Source: Lethocerus indicus (lineage: Eukaryota > Arthropoda > Insecta > Hemiptera > Belostomatidae). From it: a DNA stretch of 64,000 nucleotides. The first letter of the stretch is position 1, and the number at the start of each line of letters is the position of its first letter. The translations under genes were made by a program, and so were the position numbers. The stretch spans positions 568,585-632,584 of the forward strand of contig JACDQD010000002.1 of assembly GCA_019843655.1 (NCBI GenBank). The letters are read 5' to 3'. Below are positions 23,060 through 35,300 of this stretch, in pieces. The notes below the pieces were generated by a model that saw only the letters and a list, made by a program, of their open reading frames with translations, was not told where the DNA came from and made no database searches.

Positions 23060-23225
23060 TAACGATAAGTTGTATATTTGTCCAGAACTTTCATTTCACC
23101 TCATGGGTTTCCCCACCAAAGGATAAAACCGGTTTCGGATTGAGAAACTGCGTTACAGTCGTATTCGGTATAAATTATTTCTACCTTTCACTTTTTTTAA
23201 GAACCCGTCGCCAAGCAGCACTGAG

Positions 23226-23630
23226 TACAGAGTGGTCCAAAAAAATGTATCCACAGTTTAACAGTCCATAACTTGTAAACTAATTGACGGAGTTGTCCCA
23301 ATTTTTTTGTGAAAGTGTAGCTTAAAGTCCGACTTAAAGATATCATAGACTGTAGGTGTTCGAAATGTGTCACTATTAACATCCACACAGAAACGATACC
23401 GCCCAACTGCAGTCGGATATTGGCTCTGTTTGATACTCATTTCGCCATTGCCGTTGAACCCCCATTAATGTTTTTGTACTTAAAATACTACTTCAAAACT
23501 GACTTCCTTTCATCCAATTCTAAGCCTCTAAGCCAACTATAACACTACCGAAAATGAGACAACTCCGTCAATTAGTTTGCAAGTTATGGACTTTTAAACG
23601 GTGGATACATTTTTTTGAACCCCCTCTGTA
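23226..23630 (-). mobile_element. Family D Tc1/mariner deletion derivative, copy 2
   Basis: Inverted relative to copy 1. TA occurs at both borders; the ends are CAGAGTGGTCC and GGATACATTTTTTTGAACCC. The 20-base subterminal repeat is again present at the right, with one change at the left (CTTGTAAAC). The minus-strand remnants include VQRQWRNEYQTEP from the helix-turn-helix and, over a frameshift, CVDVNSD and THFEHLQ from the C-terminus. It is about 114 bp shorter than copy 1, having lost the sequence between the terminal repeat and the helix-turn-helix. Confidence 0.88.
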
Positions 23631-26439
23631 TTTGCTCGCTTTCAAACGCGAACGAATGAACACCCAGAAAAGGGCTACAGATATTTGAATTTCTGTTAGG
23701 AATAGTTTGTTGGGCCGTCGGGACTCGAACCCTGTAGATCTCTCTGTAAAACCCTTACTTTATAAACTGTATTGAAAAACATTTGTTGGTCCGCGGAACG
23801 AGCGCCGCGCCCAACGATGTAATGGAAAAAAAAGGGTGCTTCCCTTTATAGGGGGCTGTAGGTGTATGAATATTATATATTGTACGACGGCCGCAGTTGG
23901 TGTTTGTACACATTTTGTGCCCGTAAATTGATTGACTGTATTTTGACGACCGGTTTTAGGGCCCCGGTTCACCGCCCGCCGGGGGCACGTCCCTTTGTAG
24001 TCGGCCTATTTACGAGCCCGTTAAAATAAACTGTCGGCGCCCCCTTCCCCCCGTCTTCTCGGCGAAAGGGCCGACATAAAAGGATGCGCGAAGGAGAACG
24101 ACAAAAAAAAAATTGGACACGCTGCGAACTGATTTGTTTAACCGGGCTTTAATATTCGGTCGTTTGTACGCCGTGTACGAAGAACGAAAATTTGACGCCG
24201 TCCTCCAAAACCGGTCTATAATCGGGTGAAATTCAACCCTCGTCTATTCTTACCCTCATATGACGGCCGGATTTTCCGAAAACTGTGTGAAATCCGCGGC
24301 GATTTCGCTCGCCGGTGGCGAACCGCCGAAACCGGTCTGGCGAAAGGAGACCGTGAAAACTGCAGACTTTCAGTGTATTTCCGGTAACGAATCGACGACG
24401 AACTGTAAATAACAGAGTGATAGTGTTAGCACTGTGGTGAACAGGGCGGAATCCAATTTGCGTACACAATGGATGGTGCTGGGGGGTGTTGGGGGGAGGG
24501 GAGAGTGGGAAATGCAATATTTCTGGCTACACAATTTACCCCGGTATCGTTTTTGAGCTCCCTACGAGTTGTGCACAAAACTTTAATATCATTTCACGGT
24601 GCCGAAATGGCGATTTAAAAAAAAAATATTTTCGTTCCAACGGGTGTACATTTTCGAAAATAGAGAATCTTTAGAAAATTGAGAAATCATTATTCGTAAT
24701 TCCAGCGTGTTAAAGTCGGATTTTGTTGGCCAACCGGCCGTTCATGATCCTTTTTCCCGCCGTAAATTTCAACTCGTCGGCCCTAATTAGGGATTGAATA
24801 TCGAATGAAATAACTGAAACCTGCGGATCCACCTCACCGATGATTACCGAATTGGCGGTATCATAATTCCCAGGTTTATTCTTATTATAATTTAAATTTC
24901 AGAACAGTCCGGATTAGCATTGGAGCTGTAAATTAGGAGGGTCCGAAAAAGGGCCAATTTATCGTTGGCCGTTCGCCTCGGCTATGACGAAGCGCATTAA
25001 GAAACCGAGAAGGCTGGACCATATAAACCGGTCCCATTAGTAAAGGTCGGACGTACACTTTATTTATATCACTTCGGGGGGTTTTTTCCCCCCTTCTCTT
25101 AAGCCCTGAAAACACGTCTACCGTCTTCAATTTGGCGGACGATTCTGACCTGACGCGCGGGATCGGTTAACAGGATGAAATTCCCAAAGCCGACTTAAGA
25201 AAGCCCCTGAATAAGTTGGATTGTGATTAGGCGGAGAAATTTAAATGATTACAACAATATTTTGAAAGTCGACATGGATTCCGGACGTCCAAGCCTCGCT
25301 GGGAAAGAGCAGATATTTTACCATTTCTAAGCCCTATCGTCACTCCCAAGGTTTTAAGCACCTCCGATACTTCGAAAGGCCGAACAGTCTCAGTTTCGGC
25401 TTAATTCGGCCCGCGTATGGACGGTTTTGAAGTGGGAACTTCTGTTGTCGTCGAAACTGGCCGGCTCGTTTTCTCGTTATAAAACCGGCGGAAAAAATGG
25501 CAACCGGGGCCCTAAGAAGTCGGCCTAATGACCGGCCCTACGGGCGCCGGGATTAGGCTAATGTCCCGCGCCGGCCTTCATCCGCCCGCTTTAATGAAGA
25601 TGGGTCCGAAACGAGCCCGCCCACAGCGACTTAAATATTAGCGGGGTGGGGGTGGGGTGGGATTTCGTACAAATTTAATATTCGTCCATATATTATCTAA
25701 TACACGGAACAAGAGAATGATCCTCCCTCGTATACCTCATAATAACACACTGCTACTCCCCAGTTTTGAGAGATGGACTTTGGAGTGTTTCACAGAAAGC
25801 GCTATTAAAATTTCTTCTTGGCGTTGTCCTCAGTTGTGTCATATTTGAACAGAATTTTATTCTAGAGCCCTTATAATTTATCTGGTCGAACGGCACTTCT
25901 CGATACGGCAGGTCACGCCGGTCAATTATTGTCTGACGGCCAGTTACTTAAAATTTAATAATTTCCCCCCCTGAAACAGGTGAAAATAGAACGCACGCGC
26001 ATTCTCTCCGCGCACAATTACCGAATTGGGGAATAACGCGGAATAAATTCGGACACGCGGTCAAAATAATATTATCTCGTGCGCCGCAAACTCCTTGTTT
26101 GACCCGGCTATACAATGCCGGGTTTCGGGTCTGGGGTGGAGGTGGGTGGGATTGGGGGTGGGTCGGCTTTGTTGTCCCGCTTTGTTGGCTTTGTTCGAAG
26201 TTTATCGAGGGCCCCCCCCCCAAAAAGGAAGAGGGACGCGAATGCTTAATTTCCGACAGAGTGATATTAATTTGTCGGCCGGACTTGAATCCGAAACGAG
26301 GAGAACGGCGTCTTCGTCGGAATTGATGAAGATTCACGGGAAGATTCACCCGTGAAGATTGAGCTCCGCGATGAAGAGGAAATAATTAAATCAAAAAAAA
26401 GCGAATAATCAAATTTTCATTTTTTATTCGGCTCGACAG
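23631..26439. other. non-coding stretch, no gene recognised
   Basis: No supported gene. A tRNA-like B-box (CGGGACTCGAACCC, minus sense) near 23719 lacks a matching acceptor stem and A box. A weak family C-like block lies at 24306-24350. G-rich tracts occur at 24480-24498, 25639-25660 and 26129-26162. Confidence 0.5.
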
Positions 26440-26730
26440 TCCAGTGACGGTACTTTTGAAGGGTCTGAAAGTACTAGAGAAAGTCCCTCTTGAGGCCGGT
26501 GTCGTTCAAGGGGATGATAATGGATGGGCGGAAGAGGAAAGGGGTTGAACACGAATGGATTTGGATGTGGGAGAGAGGCGTGAATGGAATTTAAGGGACC
26601 GGTATTTCGCGACTTTTGGAAGGACTTTGACTGGAATCTCTGGATGGGGGCGTTGTAGGTCCGTGTCGCTTTTAATGTATATTTTTATACTGTCAGTTTG
26701 TTTTGTCTACTGTAAGTTTTGGCACTTGAA
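26440..26730 (-). repeat. Family E Jockey-like non-LTR fragment
   Basis: Reverse-oriented. It shows the 3' region block (AGAAAGTCCCTCTTGAGGCC, then AAGGGGATGATAATGGATGG), the coding block GGATTTGGATGTGGGAGAGA, and the GACTGGAATCTCTGGATGGG block that encodes the PIQRFQSK-type peptide. Several short deletions and frameshifts separate them. It is followed by TTATACTGTCAGTTTGTT, also shared with other E copies. Confidence 0.75.
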
Positions 26731-29700
26731 ACCCTGGCTTGAGCGGAAGAAAAGCTGTGCTTGCAATAAAGTAATTAGTCCGCGTAGTCGACTGCGGGCC
26801 CTACAGGGCCGATATAGCGCGGAAGGGCGCGAGCACGCACTCGAACCGACGCGAAAACGCGCGGATAATTGTCCGTTTCCCCTTTTAACGAGTGCACTTT
26901 GACCGCTGAAAAGTTCGGCCCCCACCCTCACCCTCACCCCGGCCATTATCTGTTTTCCGCTAACGGCTAAACAAGAACACACACGCCCGCTAATTTATAA
27001 ACGCATTTTGAATGTACGGATTAACTTTACTCTCTCTTTTTTTTCCCCCCTTTTATCCTTCCCCCTGGCTATAAATTGTAATTTTTTGTTTTTCAACAGG
27101 GCGCTGAAGCGTCCCAATTCGGATTTGTATATAGCGGTCTGTCCTCGCCAATTCCGTCTAAAATGGCGGAAAAATGATTGCGTACTCCTGAATAAAAAAT
27201 CCTTCATCCCGTCACCATTTTTTTTATTTTATTTTTTTATTTCTTCACGCCGCTTGCAATATTAAACGGTTGTTACATCGGACTCGTTTAAGAAATTTCT
27301 TCGGAAATACGAATATATTTCTACGGCAGATTTCACCCCCGCCCCCACAAACTGTGCCCGATGTACCTGATGTATCTCTGCTTCAATTCCTACCCCCGCC
27401 CGCCCTCAGATCTCGAATAGCATTTACATTTAATTATCCCGAGACCCGGTATTTAGTCGTCTTCAATTTTTCTTCCCATAACCGTTCGGGGTTCACCGTC
27501 CAGTGTGTAATTGTCGGGCCCCCCCAAAATTTGAATTTGCCCATTTATAAACCCGTTCAATTTCGTACGGCCTGCATTTACACCGGTCGGAACCGGTCTA
27601 TTAATTATTGCCAGATATAAGACCGGTTCTCGTCTCTCCGCCATTCCCCGAACACAGACCTTAAAACCTTAGAACTATCGGTCTAGAAATTTCCACACGG
27701 ACAATGTGTGCACTGTTCATTTGTCGAACAACCCTCGGTTCAGGGGTGTAAACCGTAAATCGTATTTACGAGCGATCGATTTTCAGTTACCCCCTTCCTC
27801 GAGTTACACGGTTTCTGTACTCAATAATAACTGAAAACGAATTTATTGGGATAATTTCACTGGCGATCTGTTGTAACGGGTTCCCGTTATTAGTTCGTGA
27901 ATATCGTGAAGGTGTTTGGACCTCTGTCCGCCGGACAGAGATGTCAGAGAGTTGGGTTTGAGAAGGGTCGTCCCGCTCATCAGAATCGTCCCTTATTTGA
28001 CCTTGGCCGTTGTTCACCTCCGGGACTCCCTTCAACTCTGACCCCGCCGTCTGGAACGTCTCCGTTCGTCAACCTTCCGTTCATCCCCGATAAAATTCTC
28101 TCGGACCAATGGCACGGACGGACCATAAAACGGTTACGACCGTTGCCGCGGTCGGTGGGCGTTGAACATTTTTTTTTTTTTAAATTTCAGATATACCTTT
28201 GTAGTTCGCTGTTTTGTCACTGTGAAAATTCCCGGACGGTGCCCCCTAATCGTTCACAATTCGTGACTTTTATTTAAACCCGATGGAAAAATCCCCTTTT
28301 CCAAGGTTTCGGTTCGCAGAAAGTTCGTTTCTCCCAATTCCGCCCCCCCCCCTCATCCGGATTTATCCTCAGTGGGGAATAACTATGCGAATTACTAGTT
28401 TAAGTAGTAGGAAGGGACAGTGCCCTTACATACAATGCAATATAGTGCGAAAACCGTGCATAAAATTATCATGTATACTTTCGAGGGTCCCTAACGGTTT
28501 CTCACTGTAGACCGGTTTTGGCTGCCGGATGTTACAGACGGGCGCAAGTTGCCGTTTGCTTTCTCGCTGTTCCCATTATCGCGTTCTGTTCTGCCTACAG
28601 AGCCCCAATATAATAGTTTCATCCCCTCCCACACCGACGAGGGGCGGCTCTTATAATTTATTTTCTTATCGTACGACCGCCTGTATCGAATTTACAGCGG
28701 GCCGACCCGTCTGTAAATCCCCTCCCCCCCCGCTAGCTCCTGTTGCCGTTGAGAGGTCGCCGCCTCCTGGTGGATGTAATCTAGGGTGAGGCTTACGGCC
28801 CAATCCCATTTCCATGGGCTCCTTCCCTTTCCCCACCCTCCTTTTTACTTTTCGCTCCTCTTTAGTTTTTCGCCCGGAGAATGAGATCCTCCTCCTCCTC
28901 CTCCTCCTCCTCCTCCTCCGCCTCCTCCTCCGTCGCCGGGATAAAGGTCTTTCCGCGGAAAAAGTTTTTTTCCGCCCCATCCCAACCAACCTGTAAATCA
29001 GAGCGGGGGGGAGGGGTGGCAGCCTTTTTATTTTTTTCAATAAGGGGTTTCGTCGTACGTAAAGCGCATTTTTTTTAGTTTCGTGCCGGTGGAAGTGCGT
29101 TTAACAAGATTCTCGTATTTGATTGACTTTAATATAGAACAATTGTAGACGGACTTATAATATTATTAAAAAAAAAAAAAAACCGACTATTCAGGCGTTG
29201 ATAGTACGCACCCCTGCGTTACCCTCCTCTCTCACCCCTAGGGCGAATCTATCTTCCTTTAGTGTGTTCTACGAAATCGGGATTGATGATCGGCCATAAG
29301 CGAAGGTCCAGGGGGCGTGCGGGATGGAATAAATACGAAAAAAAATCGCGCCAGGACGGATTACCTCATGGGGGGGGGGGGGCTTCTCTTTTCCCTTTTA
29401 TTTTTTCAATAGTACTTTTTCTCTTCGGCGTGGAGCAGTGTCGGCGAGGAGTGGTCAGACTTTTTTTTTATCGGCCGTGTAGCCGATGCCGACGCCCCAC
29501 CCCGGTGTGTAGTATTCAGAGGGGTTGAAGGGGTTGGAAGGGCGGTCGGAGGTGGTTGGGGAGGGTGGTTTGGAGGCCGTCACGCGAAATGTCCGACGAT
29601 AGGCTGCCATCGACGGCCACCCCTTCACCCTCTCATCCCTTCTTTTACATACCCCCCTCCCTCCAACCACCACCCCAACCCACCCGCGGCCCTCACGAAG

Positions 29701-30008
29701 CTTTGCCTAAGTGGGATATATTCTATTGGGCGGACATTTTGCAGGCTCAGCTCGTACCCCTGCCAACCAACCCCCGACCCCGACCCCTCAACACTCATCC
29801 CGCTCATCCCCGACACCGCCCCACTACCACGCCGCTTTTCTCTTTTTATTTTTTATTTACCCACCACCCCACCCCCACCCACAAGCCCGCTGCGTGAGGA
29901 AAATCCCCGGTCGGAGCTTCACAACCCCCACCACCACCGGTATATATTATCGGCGAATTTCTGCACGTACTTGAACGTGTCATAATGTTTTTTGACTGGC
30001 GACCTAAA
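26731..30008. other. non-coding stretch, no gene recognised
   Basis: Nothing recognisable as a gene. Repetitive low-complexity DNA: C runs near 28343-28353 and 28722-28731, the CCT array at 28886-28931, an A run at 29167-29181, a 12-base G run near 29371, and C-rich tracts at 29647-29690 and 29855-29881. Open frames of up to 126 residues overlap on opposite strands and carry no motif. Confidence 0.5.
28886..28931. repeat. (CCT)n microsatellite
   Basis: Nearly pure CCT trinucleotide array. The minus-strand reading gives an arginine run and the plus-strand a leucine or serine run; none of these is a gene. Confidence 0.9.
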
Positions 30009-30189
30009 TATCGGTTCGGCAACTAAGTAATTGCGGTTTTCGCACGTTTACATCTCCGAAACCTATAGGGAGTATTCTGAAATGCACCCCAACTATGCGC
30101 GTACCGAAAAATGCACGACATAAGGTAAGGGTGCGAGCAAACGCCCGGAGACGAGAAGAATCCGCAATTATTCAGTTGCCAACCCAATA
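30009..30189. mobile_element. Family A mariner-like MITE, copy 4 (subtype 2)
   Basis: TA borders, left TCGGTTCGGCAACTAAGTAA followed by TTGCGG, right CCGCAATTATTCAGTTGCCA followed by ACCCAA. The interior (ACCTATAGGGAGTATTCTGA and GACGAGAAGAATCC) differs from copies 1, 2, 3, 6 and 7 but matches copies 5 and 9, defining a second internal subtype. About 181 bp and non-coding. Confidence 0.85.
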
Positions 30190-30275
30190 TTATATTTTAT
30201 TGTGAAAAGGTGTTCACCTACTTAGTCTAAATACTTACAAAATTAAGATACTTCACGTGTATATATATATATATT

Positions 30276-30590
30276 TTTTAACTTTATTTATTGTACAATC
30301 AACTATACGCCAGTTATAGGTAGGTAATTGCGGTCTGTTCAATTAGTAGGGAAAGGGACTGGACACGAGTGGATTTGGATGTGGAGAGAGGCGGGAATGG
30401 AATTTAAGGAAGCTTATAGGGGGTATGTTGAGGTCATTATGGATTGTTCGGTTAGACAACATACCCCTAGGGGGAGCATTAAGGATGGTAAGAAGGACTT
30501 TTGACCGGAATCTCTGGATGGGGGCGATGTTGGATTTCTTGGTCCAACCCCATAGTTCTATTCCCATTATGTACAATACTGTTTTAGGTA
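30276..30590 (-). repeat. Family E Jockey-like non-LTR 3' fragment
   Basis: Reverse-oriented; the 3' end lies near 30276-30300 (CTTTATTTATTGTACAATCA, the complement of the AATAAATAAA-bearing end). The coding part, read on the minus strand, gives GIELWGWTKKSN, PIQRFRSKVL, then a disrupted APRG in place of the usual residues, then NDLNIP and FHSRLSPHPNPL. These are recognisable as the C-terminal region of Jockey-clade reverse transcriptase ORFs. It has the longest recognisable E reading in the window after the 35 kb copy, but stops and a frameshift remain. Confidence 0.8.
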
Positions 30591-33500
30591 TAGAGTGGAG
30601 AGACTATCGATTATCTATCACTGTCGACCCAGTTTTCCGCCACGAAATAGTATTGCATATTTTCATTGACCGTTTGAAACAGGTAATTTCAGTACCTATC
30701 GGCGCTAACGATCTTTTTTATATATATATTAAGGCGCCACGCCGTGAACGGTACGTCAGCAGTGACTTTCTTCTCATTGTTCCTTTTAATTGTTGACGTT
30801 TAAATTGGGAAATTTAAAACGTCAAATTCGAGTAATGGGCGCGTCACGAAACCGACCGCGAGAAGTGTCGTAAATTCGAAACCCCGTTTTATACTTTTCT
30901 GCACTGCGGATTCCCTTTTCGACTTCTCCGTATTTTTTTATTTTGTATTAGAGGGCGCCGGAAAACAAAAATAAATAAAGAAGAAGAAGAAGAAGAAGAG
31001 AAGTGGAAATAAGTTCTGTACCTTGGGCATAATTAACCGGGAAAAAATTGTTTTTTTCCGGGCGAATTTCCGCCGTTGTCGCGGCTTGAAATACACCCTC
31101 TAATTGGTCATTGCGTACCTGTATTTTTTTTATTCTTTAAACAATTAATATATTGCTACTTGCCCAGGACTTCGAGGATGCGAGAAAAACGCTGTAATTC
31201 CATAATTCCAGATCTTGTTCTGGGCACGTTTCAGTCGAACGATTTCCATCTCGATTTCATTCCAGTTTTAATAGACAAGAACCAACCCCTTTGTGAAACT
31301 ATCCGCTTCGAATTTTTTAATACTCGAAAAACCGATAAAACGCTCTGAAGATGATCTGAAAGTTTTCGCCGAACGGCGCCAGAATTTTATTAAGCCGAAG
31401 GGGAATTTTTTTCAAACAATTCCCACCGATTTTCTTCTATTAAATCGCTCGATTAAAACTTTCGCCCCCCCCACCCCCACCCCCGTTAAATCGATGTTAT
31501 CATTTCGACGAATCAATGTTGTCTCGAAACCCGTTTTCCGATCCGATCGAACGAAATTCGATCTCTCTACGGATTCGATGTAATAAGAGTTAAATTGTTT
31601 CCCATTAAAACCAATTTTGAAATCTGGTTCTCCAAATTATTGACGGTGCCGGCCACTTGTCGGACTTCGTTAATCTTATTTGAGCGTAAAAATCTATTTT
31701 AAACGCGTAGTAAATATATAAGAAAATACGAAAAATTTTCAATGCAATTATCACCCGAATATTGTTATATCAGGGGGTCTAACAATCTGACAGTGTATAT
31801 AAAAATAATTACGATGAAAATTTCCCGAAAACCATTTCCCAATTTAGAGAGATTTTGCAAAATCGACGATTCGTATTTTTTCAATCGCCTTCAATTAAAT
31901 TTTTCAATTTACGCGAACAAACATTTTCATAAAATCAAAATATAGAACGGGGTCGACGGATGAAAATTTACAAAACTTGTCGAGTTTACAAACACTTGGA
32001 TGAATTATCAAAAAATATTCGAAAACGTATGTAATTGGTATTGTATTTTCTTTTTTTTCCCCCTTTTGGAGAATTGTAAAATTTTTTTGTTCTCCGACAC
32101 TATTGTTATTATGGCGTGTCGATCAAAAATAAATTTTTATTTATTCTATTTAAGTTGCATTTGAAAATTAGGTTTGAAAATTTGAAAAAAGGTCGCCGAC
32201 CCCTTTTTTTTATTATTATTAATAAAACTCAATATTGTTGGGACAACCCGTAGCAGGAGATTGTTGTCTGTCGCCCTTGTTTTTACGCCAATTTCGGCCC
32301 CAACTATACACTGTATTTGCACACCCTTTACGCGGGTATAAACTGCGTGACGATAGAAATCGCGGGCGAATTAACCGAACGCCCACCGGCACCCATGACA
32401 ACGGAATGAATTTATATTGGCAGGGCGCAATAGAGGGCGAATAGTTGTTCAGTAATATTTGGCCGCCAACACGCGCCCAGTCTATGTATGTATGTATGTA
32501 TATTTCGTGGATGCAACCAGCCGCAACTTCCAATAAACTCCCATTTGCTCTTCGGCTAAGTTCTCTCTCTCTCTCTCTCTGTATTAGGCCGATATCAAAG
32601 CCCCGTTATATTATGCCGCATGCCGCACGGTTTTCGATATGACTACGGTCGTAGTTTGCCAATTTCTTCGTCGAGATCAAGCTACCCCGAGATCGGGGTA
32701 CAACCGAATTTACCCCCCTGCCAAATTCTAATTTACCAGCCCGTCTCGTTAGTAAATAATTTTTTTCGGTCCCAGTTTGATGAAAGTAAAAAAGACATTA
32801 CGAAACCTCGCTCCAATATCACGAATATTGACAGGAGATATTCTCCCGTCACCGTCGGGGTGGCGGCCGAAATCCGGCATTTTTCGATTGCAACTATCCA
32901 ACCCCCCTCCCCCAAAATCCACACACAAAATTCTCGTGCGATTTACGTCCTCGTAAAGCAAATGTTACCGGTTTCAATTGAAGTGGGCGCAACCCCCCTC
33001 CCCCTCTCAGACATAGTTCCACGCGACGAATAAATTGCGTGCATTCCATTCCCGCTATCACTATTGTCATTTCACAATCTTATCGTCGGTCTCACCAGTT
33101 AGCTCAGTCCGATATTTACCCTCTTTATTATTGTAATATTAGATACGAAAGTATTTCCGAATCGACAATTCTTTTTTTCCCCGCTTTTCGTCGCGTTTTA
33201 TCGCATTGATCAAACTGATTTTGGAAAATTGAAAAACACTGAAATCGCGTCCGATAGCAAGACTGACTAACTTACTCAGTGTACTTCATGAAATTGGGGC
33301 CTATGAAAAATTCAAACAGCGTGCACATTGTCTGCATTGGAAATCGTGGTACCAAATCTTCTCGGTGAAAAATTCTGATGCAAAAAATGCGACATTTAAA
33401 ATGTTTACAGCTATCATAATTTTCAATAGCTAATAGAGTCGGAAACCGAATTTTCAATCGGCCTACAAAACTCGGTCCAGGTTTGAAAGCAGGTGGGTTT

Positions 33501-34967
33501 CGCGTCTGACAAGAATGAGAGTAGCAAGCCCCGTGGAGGGTGGGCCGGGGGGTTGAAAGCGGTGCCTGTTCCGAACCCTTCCCAGTCCCTTTTTAGAGAT
33601 TGATGACTTCCGTTCAAGCAGTAGGAGAATAAGGAATGGGAGAAGGATGAGAAACAGGAGGAGGAGGAGGAGGAGGAGGTAGAGGAAGCGCCGCGGCGCC
33701 TCTTGTCACCAGTCGACGACGCTTTGTAATTCCTCAATTTCCACGTCTCGCCATTTCCCCCCCCCACCCCAGTCCACAACCCCGCGTCCAACTTGTTGAA
33801 TCGTCGGGGAGGAATCTCTCCGGGGCCGAGAAAGGGAGCCGGCTAATTTCTAGGGGAAGCAAATCGGGCATCGACAAAACGCCGGGGTTTTCGCGCGATT
33901 TGATGAGTGGAAAAGAAAATTTTTCAAGCCCAACCCTAAGAGATTGGGGAAAAATTTACCCGCCTTTTACAACCCCGCCACTTTACCTCTATCCAACCAA
34001 GTATTTTTATTGCTTATCGGGGTCGAGCCGCAAACACCCCTATCTCGATAACAAGGGAATTTTTTTTTTTTTTTTTTATTGGGAAAGATGCCAAAGGGTA
34101 AATGGACCGATCGAAATTTTCAATTACGGGAAAATTTAGCAGAAACGACAAAGACAAATTATCGTTAGATCGTTATTTCGGTGCGTTTAATTGAGGGTAA
34201 TGTGTTATTGAACAAAAAATAAATTGTACAAAAACCTCTTTCGGTGTAACTGTAAAAATCCCTTAATAGTACGGGGGAGGTACTTCCAACAGTGTTACTC
34301 GATACCACCCCCCCAACTTGGTTGGTTACAATTCATGAATAAATTAGTTCGGAAGTAAAGATTAATGTCGCACAAATGAGCGGCTTTTACCGCGACAAAG
34401 TTTCCCCGTTCACCTGCATTCCGTTACAGGAATTTAATTGGTGTGTATTGTCATTTCAGTTTAGATAAAAGCAGTAATTTCACGGCGGACACAATTTATA
34501 ATTGCGACCCCGGCGATTTATCGGCGGTCGTAATGAAAAATGTTTTTAACGGGGATGGTGGGGGGGTGGGAGGGGAAATAAATTAAGCCAAACTTAACGA
34601 CTTAATAGAGTCGCCCCCATAGATAAGTGAGTTGGGGCCGCGCTAAGTAAGTTTGTTCGGTGCTCTCCTGTAAAGTTAATAATAATAATAATAATTTCGA
34701 GATAAAACAGACTCTTGGACGGAGCGGTCGGTTATTTCGTGTTTATTTAAATAGGGTCGGCAGGAAAGGCCAACTTTTTAATGGAGTTCAGTTTTCGGCA
34801 CACTCATTTGTCTCGACACACTCCCGGGAGTCCCGGCGCTCCCGCGGGACTTTCATCTTCCGCCAACAAAACGAATTATCTGTTTTCCCGAAATTCTCGG
34901 TTCAATTTTAATCCGAATTTGAATTCTCACTTACTCGGTCTGTTATAATTTCGATCCCACACCCGAT
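30591..34967. other. non-coding stretch, no gene recognised
   Basis: No gene or transposon family recognised in over 4 kb. Microsatellites occur at 30980-31001 (AAG), 32484-32501 (TATG), 32559-32580 (CT), 33657-33679 (GAG) and 34676-34695 (AAT). A T run is at 34060-34077. The DNA between 31100 and 32220 is AT-rich. Open frames of up to 137 residues have no domain I recognise. Confidence 0.5.
32559..32580. repeat. (CT)n microsatellite
   Basis: Uninterrupted CT dinucleotide run. Confidence 0.9.
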
Positions 34968-35300
34968 TCAAAAGAATCGACTTAAACAGAAAATTTTGTA
35001 CTCTTAAGGCCGTTACTAAAACGGACATCGAAATTGACCTTAAGTAACAAAATGACAATTTACAAAGCTATACTTAAACCGACACGGACATACGGTATAG
35101 AGCTGTGGGGTTCCACCAAGTCCTTCGTACCATCCCTAATTCTCCCCGGGTATGTTTCTGACCGGACAATCCACCTCAACATACCCCTACAGTCGACGAA
35201 GTCGCAAAATCCCGGTTCCCGAATTTCCACTCCCGCCTTCCCCCTCATCCCAATCCACTCGTTCGGTCCCTTTCCTCTTTCACCCGTCCGTTATCTCTGC
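34968..35300 (+). repeat. Family E Jockey-like non-LTR fragment (best coding copy)
   Basis: Plus-strand fragment with the clearest Jockey signature. The open frame starting at 35034 gives MTIYKAILKPTRTYGIELWG followed by STK, then YVSDRTIHLNIP. The IYKA...YGIELWG arrangement and the later YVSxRTIHxDL region are conserved near the end of the reverse transcriptase ORF in the Jockey clade of arthropods. Just upstream, RIDLN-K is readable in another frame. Several in-frame deletions are visible: the PIQRFQSK segment seen in other copies is missing here. The end of the fragment near 35300 does not reach the A-rich 3' terminus. Confidence 0.8.

Noticed and set aside
23700..23790. tRNA-like B-box on the minus strand (GGGTTCGAGTCCCG)
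   Set aside because: The T stem pairs over only three bases in register, there is no acceptor stem closing 60-75 bases away, and no A box is present.
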